Position numbers and translations under genes: made by a program. From assembly GCF_000214475.1 (NCBI RefSeq), contig NZ_AFII01000002.1, positions 682,001 through 746,000 on the forward strand: a stretch of 64,000 bases of DNA, written 5' to 3'. Below the pieces are notes generated by a model. The model was not told the origin of the DNA and did no database searches. It was given only the letters and a program-made list of their open reading frames with translations. Of this stretch, positions 1 through 7,669 are shown in pieces (position 1 is the first letter of the stretch; each line of letters begins with the position of its first letter). The DNA comes from Parvimonas sp. oral taxon 110 str. F0139. GTDB lineage: Bacteria > Bacillota > Clostridia > Tissierellales > Peptoniphilaceae.

Positions 1-1
1 A

Positions 2-58
2 ACACTTTTCACAGCAAGTTGTGAAATGAAAAATGGATTTTCAAGATCAGATGCTTAA
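2..58 (+). CDS. Possible 3' end of an upstream gene (partial)
   Basis: The frame starting at base 2 is open from the window edge for 18 codons and ends in TAA at 56-58, followed 24 bp later by a strong terminator. The two other forward frames stop at or before base 27. The terminator supports a gene ending here, but the fragment is too short to identify. Confidence 0.3.
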   Translation, partial: TLFTASCEMKNGFSRSDA

Positions 59-82
59 AAGACTTTAAAAAAAGATTAAATT

Positions 83-107
83 GCCGTCAGAAATGACGGC
101 TTTTTTT
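83..107 (+). terminator. Intrinsic terminator
   Basis: A 7-bp GC-rich stem (GCCGTCA/TGACGGC) with a GAAA loop is followed by seven T. It ends the transcript entering from the left edge. Confidence 0.85.
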
Positions 108-146
108 ATGTTGAGATATATGTCCTTTTAATTAGTTGTTTAAATT

Positions 147-175
147 TTTACTTAAATTGAAAAATATGGTAAAAT
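147..175 (+). promoter_or_regulatory. Probable promoter of the ABC-F gene
   Basis: TTTACT and TAAAAT are separated by 17 bp and lie 29 bp upstream of the start codon. The match to sigma-A consensus is only moderate. Confidence 0.4.
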
Positions 176-203
176 ATGTAGAGCTATACTAAAAGGAGAA
201 GAA

Positions 204-1751
204 ATGAGTATTTTAACTGTAAAAAATTTGAGCCACAGCTTTGGTGGTCGTCAAATACTTAAAGATGTAAATTTTAGACTTTTAAAAGGTGAACATATAG
301 GACTTGTTGGACCAAATGGAGAGGGCAAAAGTACTTTTTTAAATCTGGTTACGGGAAAACTTGAAGCTGAAGAGGGAAGTATCGAATGGGCAAAGAGAGT
401 AAGAATTGGCTATCTTGACCAACATTCTGTAATTGGTGCGAATATGACTGTTCGTGATGTTTTAAAATCAGCCTTTTCATATCTTTTTGAAGTTGAAAGT
501 GAATTAAATGATATTTATATGAAAATGGGTGAATTATCAGGTCAAGAACTTGATGATATAATGCTTGATGCGGCGGAGCTTCAAGAATTACTTGAAACAA
601 ATGACTTTTATATGATTGATTCCAAGATTGATGAAATTGCTCATAATATGGGAATTAAAGATTGGCTTGATAGACCTGCTTTTGACCTTTCGGGTGGACA
701 ACGTTCAAAGATTTTACTTGCAAAATTGCTTTTAGAAAAGCCGGATATTTTGCTTCTTGACGAGCCTACCAACTATTTAGATGAAGAGCATATAAATTGG
801 CTTAGAAGATATTTACAAAATTATGAAAATGCCTTTATTTTAATTTCTCATGATATTTCATTTTTAAATTCTGTAATAAATTTGATTTACCATGTTGAAA
901 ATTGTGAAGTAAATAGATATGTTGGAGATTATGATGAGTTTTTAAGACTGAAAGAGTTGAGACAAAGACAAATTGAAGCGGCTTATAAAAAACAACAACA
1001 GGAAATTCAAGAGCTTGAAGATTTTGTGCAAAGAAATAAAGCTAGAGTTGCTACTAGAAATATGGCAATGTCAAGACAGAAAAAACTTGATAAAATGGAA
1101 AAGATTGAGCTTGTAAGAGAAAAGCCAAAGCCTGAATTTTATTTTGAAACAGCTCCTTCCACAAGCAGATTAATTTTTGAAACAGAAGATTTGGTAATAG
1201 GTTATGATAAACCGATAAGTAAGCCTTTAAATCTTCGTATGGAAAGAGGAGATAGGATTGCCATTGTAGGAGCAAACGGACTTGGTAAGACAACTCTTGT
1301 AAATACAATTCTTGGAAATATTAAAGCTATTTCAGGTTCTGTTTCTTTTGGTCAAAACTTAGCAATAGGATATTTTAAACAAGAAGAGCATTACGAAAAT
1401 AACAATACTCCAATTGATGAGATGTGGGAGAAATTTCCAAGTTGGGAACAATTTAAAATTCGTGCTGCCCTAGCAAAATGTTCTCTTACAACTGTGCATA
1501 TCGAATCACAGATGAAAGTTTTAAGCGGGGGAGAACAGGCAAAGGTAAGACTTTGTAAGATTTTAAATGAAAAGACAAATATTCTAATGCTTGATGAACC
1601 TACAAACCATCTTGACCCAGAGTCAAAGGAAGAATTAAAAAGAGCTTTAAAGGAATATAAGGGTGGAATATTTTTAATCTCTCACGAAAAAGACTTTTAT
1701 ACAGAAATAGCGACAGAAATTTGGAATATGGAAGATTTTTCACTATTATAA
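204..1751 (+). CDS. ABC-F family ATPase
   Basis: This is a soluble protein with two ABC ATPase domains in one chain and no membrane segments, the ABC-F architecture. Domain 1 has Walker A GPNGEGKST near residue 36, an LSGGQ signature near 161 and Walker B LLLDEPTNYLD near 185. A charged coiled-coil linker (about 245-310) follows. Domain 2 has GANGLGKTT near 355, LSGGEQ near 440 and LMLDEPTNHLD near 462. ABC-F proteins bind the ribosomal E site and act in translation control, or in some branches in antibiotic resistance. The sequence resembles the common Firmicutes housekeeping type (YkpA-like), and a resistance role is not supported. The start has an AAGGAGAA site. The gene is monocistronic between two terminators. 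Confidence 0.93.
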   Translation: MSILTVKNLSHSFGGRQILKDVNFRLLKGEHIGLVGPNGEGKSTFLNLVTGKLEAEEGSIEWAKRVRIGYLDQHSVIGANMTVRDVLKSAFSYLFEVESELNDIYMKMGELSGQELDDIMLDAAELQELLETNDFYMIDSKIDEIAHNMGIKDWLDRPAFDLSGGQRSKILLAKLLLEKPDILLLDEPTNYLDEEHINWLRRYLQNYENAFILISHDISFLNSVINLIYHVENCEVNRYVGDYDEFLRLKELRQRQIEAAYKKQQQEIQELEDFVQRNKARVATRNMAMSRQKKLDKMEKIELVREKPKPEFYFETAPSTSRLIFETEDLVIGYDKPISKPLNLRMERGDRIAIVGANGLGKTTLVNTILGNIKAISGSVSFGQNLAIGYFKQEEHYENNNTPIDEMWEKFPSWEQFKIRAALAKCSLTTVHIESQMKVLSGGEQAKVRLCKILNEKTNILMLDEPTNHLDPESKEELKRALKEYKGGIFLISHEKDFYTEIATEIWNMEDFSLL

Positions 1752-1754
1752 AAT

Positions 1755-1778
1755 ACCGTCAACTATGACGGTTTTTTT
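1755..1778 (+). terminator. Terminator after the ABC-F gene
   Basis: A 7-bp stem (ACCGTCA/TGACGGT) with loop ACTA is followed by T6, starting 4 bp after the stop codon. It is similar in sequence to the terminator at 83-107. Confidence 0.85.
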
Positions 1779-1791
1779 ATGCTTTTATCTC

Positions 1792-1820
1792 TTGTATTTT
1801 TCTGAGAAAAATAATATAAT
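1792..1820 (+). promoter_or_regulatory. Promoter of the sortase operon
   Basis: TTGTAT, a 17-bp spacer and a perfect TATAAT lie 79 bp upstream of the first sortase. Confidence 0.65.
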
Positions 1821-1899
1821 CATAATTAAGCGTTTTTGAATTATTTAATAAATTGTTAATATTTTGATATTAAATAATTAATATTTTTAAGGAGTTTTT

Positions 1900-2799
1900 A
1901 TGAGTGATATAGATATAAAAATTTCTAAGAAAAAGTCCAAAAAGAAAAGTAATTGGCCTTTTATTTTAGTTTTTTTACTTGGTTTTGGGATACTTATGTA
2001 TCCTATAATCACAAGATTGTATTATAGAGTTGAATCAAAAAATGTTATCTCAACTTTTGACAGCGAAAAAGAAAAATTGTCAAAAGAAGAAGTTAAAAGA
2101 AGAATGGAGCTAGCAAAGGCATATAATAGTACTTTGCATAATGAAGTTACTAAGGACCCTTATTCTGATGAAAAAAAGAAGGAGGGGAAGGCTGAGTATG
2201 CGAGAATGATAGAAATTCACGAGTATATTGGCCATGTTCAGATACCTACCATTGATGTTGATGTGCCAATTTATGCGGGAACTGATGAAGAAGTCCTTCA
2301 AAAAGGTGCAGGTCATTTGGAAGGTACATCTCTTCCTATTGGTGGAATTAACACACATACTGTTATAACTGCACATAGTGGACTTCCTACAGCAACTTTA
2401 TTTACAAATCTTTCAAAACTTCAAATTGGAGATAAATTTTATATTCATAATTTCGCTGAAACTTTGGCTTATCAGATTGATCAAATCAAAGTTGTTGAGC
2501 CTTCAACTTTTGATGATTTACTTATTTCCGAAGGAAAAGACTATGCAACTCTTTTGACTTGTACACCATATATGATTAATACTCATAGATTATTGGTTAG
2601 GGGACATAGAGTTGAATATGACAAAGACATTGTTGATAAGGAGTTATTGGAGGGCAAAAAGAATATTTGGTATATGTATTTATTCTACTTTATTTTATTT
2701 TTACTTGTAATTTTAATTATTTCTACATTGTATTATGTGAGAAAGAGGAAAAAATTTAGTAAAAAATTAGAAAAAATAGATGTAGATAATATTAAATAG
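1900..2799 (+). CDS. Class C (pilus) sortase
   Basis: Membrane transpeptidase expected to polymerise LPXTG pilins by cutting their sorting motif and joining them to a pilin lysine. It has an N-terminal membrane segment (about residues 20-40), a lid region with a DPY motif after the helical N-terminus, catalytic His159 in AHSGL, Cys221 in TLLTCTP and Arg230, then a second C-terminal membrane segment and a basic tail. Two membrane segments plus the lid are typical of class C. The usual AHRGL reads AHSGL here. It is first in a three-sortase operon and shares its C-terminal half strongly with the next gene, which indicates tandem duplication. Confidence 0.93.
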   Translation: MSDIDIKISKKKSKKKSNWPFILVFLLGFGILMYPIITRLYYRVESKNVISTFDSEKEKLSKEEVKRRMELAKAYNSTLHNEVTKDPYSDEKKKEGKAEYARMIEIHEYIGHVQIPTIDVDVPIYAGTDEEVLQKGAGHLEGTSLPIGGINTHTVITAHSGLPTATLFTNLSKLQIGDKFYIHNFAETLAYQIDQIKVVEPSTFDDLLISEGKDYATLLTCTPYMINTHRLLVRGHRVEYDKDIVDKELLEGKKNIWYMYLFYFILFLLVILIISTLYYVRKRKKFSKKLEKIDVDNIK

Positions 2800-2807
2800 A
2801 GGTTTTT

Positions 2808-3685
2808 ATGGAAATTAAAGATAATAAAGCTAAAGGCAAAAGCTGGAAAAAGACAAAATTTCCTTTTATCTTCGTCTTTTTAATAGGATTTTGCATTATG
2901 ATTTATCCTTTTGTATCTCAATGGTATTATAGAGTTGATAGTGGAAAGCGTATTGAAAACTTTGAAAAGGAAGCGGGAAAACTCTCTAAGGAAGAAATAG
3001 AAGAGAGAATAAAACTTGCCAAGGCATATAATTCAACTTTGGATCCGTCCAAACTTTCTGACCCTTATTCTAAAGAAGAAAAAATAGGGGAGTCGCAGAG
3101 TACGCGAGGATGTTGCAAGTTGGAGAATTGATTGGTCATGTTGAGATACCTAAGATTGATGAAAATTTACCGATTTATGCAGGGACATCAGAAGATATTT
3201 TGCAAAAAGGAGCAGGGCACTTGGAGGGTTCTTCTCTTCCAGTTGGTGGAGAAGGTACACATTCAGTAATCACTGCTCATAGAGGACTTCCAACTGCTGC
3301 ACTTTTTACAAAGCTGGATAAATTACAAAAAGGGGATGTGTTTTTCATTCACAATATTCAAACTGTTTTAGCTTATGAAGTTGATCAGATTTTGGTTGTT
3401 GAGCCATCTGATTTTTCTCCAATTTTGGTTGAAAGTGGAAAGGATTATGTAACCCTTTTGACTTGTACACCTTATATGGTTAATTCTCATAGACTCTTAG
3501 TTAGAGGGCACAGGATTGAATACACTCCACTTGATAAGGCAAAAAATGTTAGCAAGAGAAGAAGTTTTTTCAGAAAATATTTTTATTGGTTACTTATGAT
3601 TTTTATAATAGCACTAATTATTTTCTTATATAATTTTAAGAAATATATGGATGTTAGAAAGAGAATTAAAGAGCTTAAATTGTAA
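2808..3685 (+). pseudogene. Class C sortase, frameshifted
   Basis: A paralogue of the preceding sortase, split into two frames. The first frame holds the N-terminal membrane segment and lid (SDPYSKEE) and stops at 3131. The second, readable from about 3089, continues as GVAEYARM and holds AHRGL, TLLTCTP, HRLLVRG and the C-terminal membrane segment. The shift lies at the four-G run 3087-3090. One extra G restores a 292-residue protein collinear with its neighbour. It could be a real inactivation, an on/off switch or a sequencing undercall. It begins 9 bp after the previous stop, inside the sortase operon. Confidence 0.85.
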
Positions 3686-3702
3686 AGAATGGGTTAAATT
3701 AA

Positions 3703-4536
3703 ATGAAAAGTAAAAAAGTAAGAATTGTTGGATATTTGATTATGATTATAGGAATTTCACTTCCATTATACACTTTTACTAATTTGGTGTTTAATAATTA
3801 TAGGCAAAAGTCCATGTATGAAGAGTTTAAGTCGCTTCAAGAAAAAATGAGTGAAGAGGAAAAAACTCAATTGGAAAGTTCAATAAAAGAGTATAATAAC
3901 AATGTAAAAAGTTCAAGTATAGTAGATCCTTTTAGCAATGAAGAATATAACACTGTTTATGAATTTAAAAAAGGAGATCCTGACGGAATTTTTGCATATA
4001 TAAGGATTCCTGCCATAGATTTATACAAACCTATAAGACTTGATGCCTCCTATAAACATCTAGATAATGGTGTTGCACATATTGACGGAACTGCTCTCCC
4101 AACTGGAGGAAATGGGAATAGAAGTGTAATTGCGGGACATAGAGGTTGGTATAAAGATGTAATGTTTTTAAATATTTCCAAACTGAAAAAAGGCGATAAA
4201 GTTTATATTGAAAGAGCTGGAAAAACTTTAACTTATGTAGTTTCAAATACGGAAATTATAAAACCTTATGAGTGGGAAAAATTAGAACCAGAAAAAGATA
4301 AGGATATTTTGACATTGCTTACTTGTGACCCTGCAATTCCACCAAGTCCTTATCGAATGCTTGTAAATTGTGAAAGATTAGTAGAAAATACTGGGGAACA
4401 AGTTGAAACCAAAGAAGAAACAAATAAAGATGTAAAAAATATGTCTATTTTGGTATATTCTATTACTGGTGGATTGTGGATTGTATTTGTCTTTACAGGA
4501 TATAAATTTATAAGATTTTTAATAAAAAGTAAATAA
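3703..4536 (+). CDS. Class C sortase, third of the cluster
   Basis: A more divergent sortase of 277 residues. An N-terminal membrane segment (about 7-29) is followed by a coiled-coil-like stretch, a VDPF lid motif, His146 in AGHRGW, Cys208 in LLTCDP, Arg218 and a C-terminal membrane segment. Its difference from the first two suggests a distinct substrate, such as the minor or tip pilin, or wall anchoring, but this is inference. It lies 17 bp after the second sortase, has only a weak ribosome site, and its TAA stop is also the first base triplet of a dispersed repeat copy. Confidence 0.9.
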   Translation: MKSKKVRIVGYLIMIIGISLPLYTFTNLVFNNYRQKSMYEEFKSLQEKMSEEEKTQLESSIKEYNNNVKSSSIVDPFSNEEYNTVYEFKKGDPDGIFAYIRIPAIDLYKPIRLDASYKHLDNGVAHIDGTALPTGGNGNRSVIAGHRGWYKDVMFLNISKLKKGDKVYIERAGKTLTYVVSNTEIIKPYEWEKLEPEKDKDILTLLTCDPAIPPSPYRMLVNCERLVENTGEQVETKEETNKDVKNMSILVYSITGGLWIVFVFTGYKFIRFLIKSK

Positions 4537-4601
4537 GAACCCCACCCTTCCACGATGCTTCGCATCGGGTGGGGACCCGGGAACATTGTTGCTTCGCAAT
4601 A
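4534..4601 (-). repeat. Dispersed GC-rich palindromic repeat, copy 1
   Basis: A roughly 70-bp unit with the core GATGC-N3-GCATC hairpin flanked by CCACCC and GGGTGG, and a CCCGGG end. It starts at the stop codon of the third sortase. It is inverted relative to the copies at 12591 and 15492. Confidence 0.85.
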
Positions 4602-4602
4602 G

Positions 4603-4637
4603 AAAAGACCTTGAGTTTTACAACTTAAGGTCTTTTT
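4603..4637. terminator. Bidirectional terminator
   Basis: AAAAGACCTT and AAGGTCTTTT form a 10-bp stem with A- and T-runs on the two sides. It lies between the convergent sortase operon and the adhesin gene and can end both transcripts. Confidence 0.85.
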
Positions 4638-7241
4638 TTATAAATTTTTTAATTTACTAAATTGATTTTTCTTTTGAACTATATAATATGCTCCAGCAGA
4701 ACATACCATAAATAATACTCCTGTTATGATAAACAAAGCTGTTCCACTTCCACCTGTATGTGGATATACTGTTTTTTCATTTGTAATATTGAGATTTTTA
4801 GTTTCTATATCTTCTCCATTTTCTTGGTATAAGACAATATTTTTAACTGTAGAAACTCCATTTTGAACTTCTTTTTCTAAAATTATTTTTCTTTCTTCAT
4901 TATCAATTTTTATGTGATATTCAATATTTGATTTTTTATATCCCATAGGAGCATTCTTTTCAGTAAGAATATAAGTACCACTTTCAAAGTCAAGTGGAAT
5001 TTCAAACTTAAAGCCATCTGCTGTACTCTTAGTTAAATCGTAAATTTCAGTCTTTCCTGAACTTCCTTTTAACTCTAATTCCAAGTTTCCTTCTTTAATC
5101 AATTCGCCCAAAAGATTCACTTTATTTAACATAAAGTACATTGGGGGAAGTTTCTTGTTTTCGATATTATAAAAAGCTTCTTTAGATGAAAATATTGAAT
5201 TATCATATTCAATTTCACCTTTTTTATTTACTTTAAAATATCTTACAAAATCCTTAGGAGTTCGGTATCCTTCAGGAGCTTTTAATTCCTTAATTGCATA
5301 TTCTCCAACTTCAAGTCCATTAAATTTGAATTTTCCGTCATTACCAGACTTTGAAATAACATTTTTATTATCTTTAGTTACAACTTCATATTCTCCATTT
5401 TGAGATTTTTTATATAATTCAAACTCAACATTTTCAATAGGAATTTTATTATTTCCTTCTTTTTTGTACTTTAAAAATTCAATTTCAATATCTTTTATAT
5501 TCGTTATCTTAACATCTCCAGATGTTGATTGAATGAAATTTTTATTATTTGAATATTCTATCTTAGTTTCAAAGTCTTTTGATAAAGCTTCTTCCTTAAC
5601 ATAATATTCAAAAGAATATCCAAGATTGTCAAAAGGTATTAATTTTTCGAATTTAGTCTTCCAATCACTAGCTTTATTTAGAGTTCTTTCAGCAATTACT
5701 GTTTCTTTTTTAGAATTTGGAACTCTCGGATTAGTTGACTTCCTTATAAGCTTTATCTTAACATCTTTTCGCATTTCTTCAGGTAATTCATTACCACTCT
5801 TATATTTCCAAATCTTTTCTACATTTATATCTAAATACTCAGCTTTTACAGAAGGAATTGGAAAATCGATAGATTTATTAGGGTCACTATCCTTTGGAAC
5901 CAATTTTGTTGGGCCATTAACCTGGTAGAATTTCCCTATCTTAAAATCTTTATCTTCTGTTCTTAAATTAACCTTATATCTTAAATTAACCCATTGGTCC
6001 TTTCCTAGATGCAAACCAGTTAAAGTAAGTTGTCTTGTATGTTTACTATAATTAATATCTACAGCTTCTAAAATAGAATCGTTAGATGCAGTAAGTTTAA
6101 AGCTTTCAGGATTAGACAAGTTTAAATCTACCATTTGCCCCATAGGATCTGTTACAGTTCCATTAACAACTGTATTATGAATGTCCTTTTCTATTTTGCT
6201 AAGTATAGAGCTTAGTTGATTTACATTAGCAGAATCGTAATAATGATTTGGTGAAGTTGAAATGCTCTTCATCAACTTAACAATATCAGGTTTTTCAAGT
6301 GTTCCACTTGGATAATATTTTCCACCATTATATTTCTCTTGTGCAAGTTCAATACCGATTGTATAAGTTGCAATATCTTTAGTAAACTTTTTAGCTTCAT
6401 AAGATGTTGGAATACCGTGGTTATTCACATAAAGATTACTATTAGTTAATGGATTCCAAACACTATAAGCATTATGTTCATATGCAAAATTTTGTCCTAA
6501 AAAGTAAGTTAGCCCAGTTCCCTTTATGGTATTAGAAAATTGTGCTCCGTCTCTGTCTATCGAAGTCATTTCATAAGAATTAGTAGGCATACCATCAGTC
6601 AAATGTACTATTATTTTTTGCTTTGCATTACTTGTACTTAAAATCTGACGAGCTTCTTTAAGTGCCGCTTGTGTAAATGTTCCTCCAAGATATGTTTGAC
6701 CTCGAGTTGTAGGAATATTACTAGGGACTTTATTTATAATTTCATTTGGATTTGTTGTAAAATGTTTAACACAAAGATCAGATGAATATCCAGGACGCGC
6801 AGCATGACCTACATATCTTCCGTCGAATACATCAGTACCATAAGTCACTAAGGCAAGTCTTACTTTTCCTTTTCCATCTTTAAGAACATTCTTAGTAAAT
6901 TCACTTAGTACTTTATGTGCAATACCAACACGATTATTTCTTTGCATTGAGTTGGAGTTATCCAAAACAATTACAATATCTTTAGTAATATCTTCTTCTT
7001 TATATTTTCCTTCAATTTTTAAATCTACATAAAACTCTCCATCCCTTTCGCCTTTGCTAACAGTTTTGGACAGCTTAGCATCTTCATAATCTATTGGTTG
7101 ATTTTTAGCATTTCTAATAAGACCATCTATTTCATCATAATCAGTTGGAAAAGTTCCTTCTTGATTTGTTGTATAGCCTATTTCGGCATTAACAAAAGCT
7201 GATGATGTAAATTGAAATAAAAAACTAAAACTAAAAAGCAA
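4638..7241 (-). CDS. vWA/Cna-B pilus tip-type adhesin, 5' end frameshifted
   Basis: A wall-anchored surface protein. A von Willebrand A domain carries a MIDAS-type DNSNS motif at residue 94, TRGQTYLGGT and LTDGMP. Several Cna-B/SpaA-type beta domains with KELKAPEGY-like E-boxes follow. A variant sorting motif YPHTG at 826, a hydrophobic segment and a basic tail end the protein. This layout matches tip adhesins of Gram-positive pili. The open frame starts at a TTG (7241) directly after an in-frame stop and lacks a ribosome site. A good ATG (7267) with GGGGAAGG upstream encodes MKSKKVLISC in another frame. One extra T on the coding strand (runs at 7219-7224 or 7234-7238) would join them into a normal signal peptide and an 876-residue protein. 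Confidence 0.9.
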   Translation of the reverse strand: MLFSFSFLFQFTSSAFVNAEIGYTTNQEGTFPTDYDEIDGLIRNAKNQPIDYEDAKLSKTVSKGERDGEFYVDLKIEGKYKEEDITKDIVIVLDNSNSMQRNNRVGIAHKVLSEFTKNVLKDGKGKVRLALVTYGTDVFDGRYVGHAARPGYSSDLCVKHFTTNPNEIINKVPSNIPTTRGQTYLGGTFTQAALKEARQILSTSNAKQKIIVHLTDGMPTNSYEMTSIDRDGAQFSNTIKGTGLTYFLGQNFAYEHNAYSVWNPLTNSNLYVNNHGIPTSYEAKKFTKDIATYTIGIELAQEKYNGGKYYPSGTLEKPDIVKLMKSISTSPNHYYDSANVNQLSSILSKIEKDIHNTVVNGTVTDPMGQMVDLNLSNPESFKLTASNDSILEAVDINYSKHTRQLTLTGLHLGKDQWVNLRYKVNLRTEDKDFKIGKFYQVNGPTKLVPKDSDPNKSIDFPIPSVKAEYLDINVEKIWKYKSGNELPEEMRKDVKIKLIRKSTNPRVPNSKKETVIAERTLNKASDWKTKFEKLIPFDNLGYSFEYYVKEEALSKDFETKIEYSNNKNFIQSTSGDVKITNIKDIEIEFLKYKKEGNNKIPIENVEFELYKKSQNGEYEVVTKDNKNVISKSGNDGKFKFNGLEVGEYAIKELKAPEGYRTPKDFVRYFKVNKKGEIEYDNSIFSSKEAFYNIENKKLPPMYFMLNKVNLLGELIKEGNLELELKGSSGKTEIYDLTKSTADGFKFEIPLDFESGTYILTEKNAPMGYKKSNIEYHIKIDNEERKIILEKEVQNGVSTVKNIVLYQENGEDIETKNLNITNEKTVYPHTGGSGTALFIITGVLFMVCSAGAYYIVQKKNQFSKLKNL

Positions 7242-7588
7242 CTAATTAAGACTTTTTTCGATTTCATTTCATTACCTTCCCCGAAAATAAATATATGTTA
7301 ATCGTAAATATAATATGAACAAAAAACAAAATACCATTGTTTTTTTACTATTGTGCATAAATATTCACTTCGAAATTTTTTTCTACAAAATTAACCATTA
7401 TCAGTTTACAACATATTTAAAATAAAATCAATCCCTAAGAGTAAAAAAATTATTAAACTCACAAATTTATAAAAATCTTTGGATTTTCTATTGTTTTTTT
7501 CCGAATTAATGATATACTTATCGTGAAATTATAGAATATTTAGCATAGATATTCATAAAATTTAAATTTATAAGAGTATAATTTGAAA
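7242..7588. other. Divergent intergenic region of the pilin genes
   Basis: An AT-rich spacer between the adhesin (leftward) and the backbone pilin (rightward). It holds the adhesin's likely true start and ribosome site (7267-7282). No convincing adhesin promoter or RNA gene is visible in the rest. Confidence 0.5.
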
Positions 7589-7614
7589 AAATTTGACATT
7601 AATAAGTCAAATTT
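7589..7614. promoter_or_regulatory. Inverted repeat (operator candidate) on the pilin promoter
   Basis: AAATTTGAC and GTCAAATTT form a perfect 9-bp inverted repeat with an 8-bp spacer. It overlaps the -35 box of the backbone pilin promoter, so a bound dimeric regulator would block RNA polymerase. Confidence 0.5.
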
Positions 7615-7621
7615 TACTTAT
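7593..7621 (+). promoter_or_regulatory. Backbone pilin promoter
   Basis: A consensus TTGACA box is followed at 16-17 bp by a weaker TACTTAT, 49 bp before the start codon. Confidence 0.5.
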
Positions 7622-7669
7622 GTAAGCTCAAAAATTATAAGAATTTATTTATAGGAGGAGAGATTAGTT

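Noticed and set aside
204..1751. Antibiotic-resistance ABC-F protein
   Set aside because: Motifs and linker fit the widespread housekeeping type; no resistance-type extension or leader peptide is seen.
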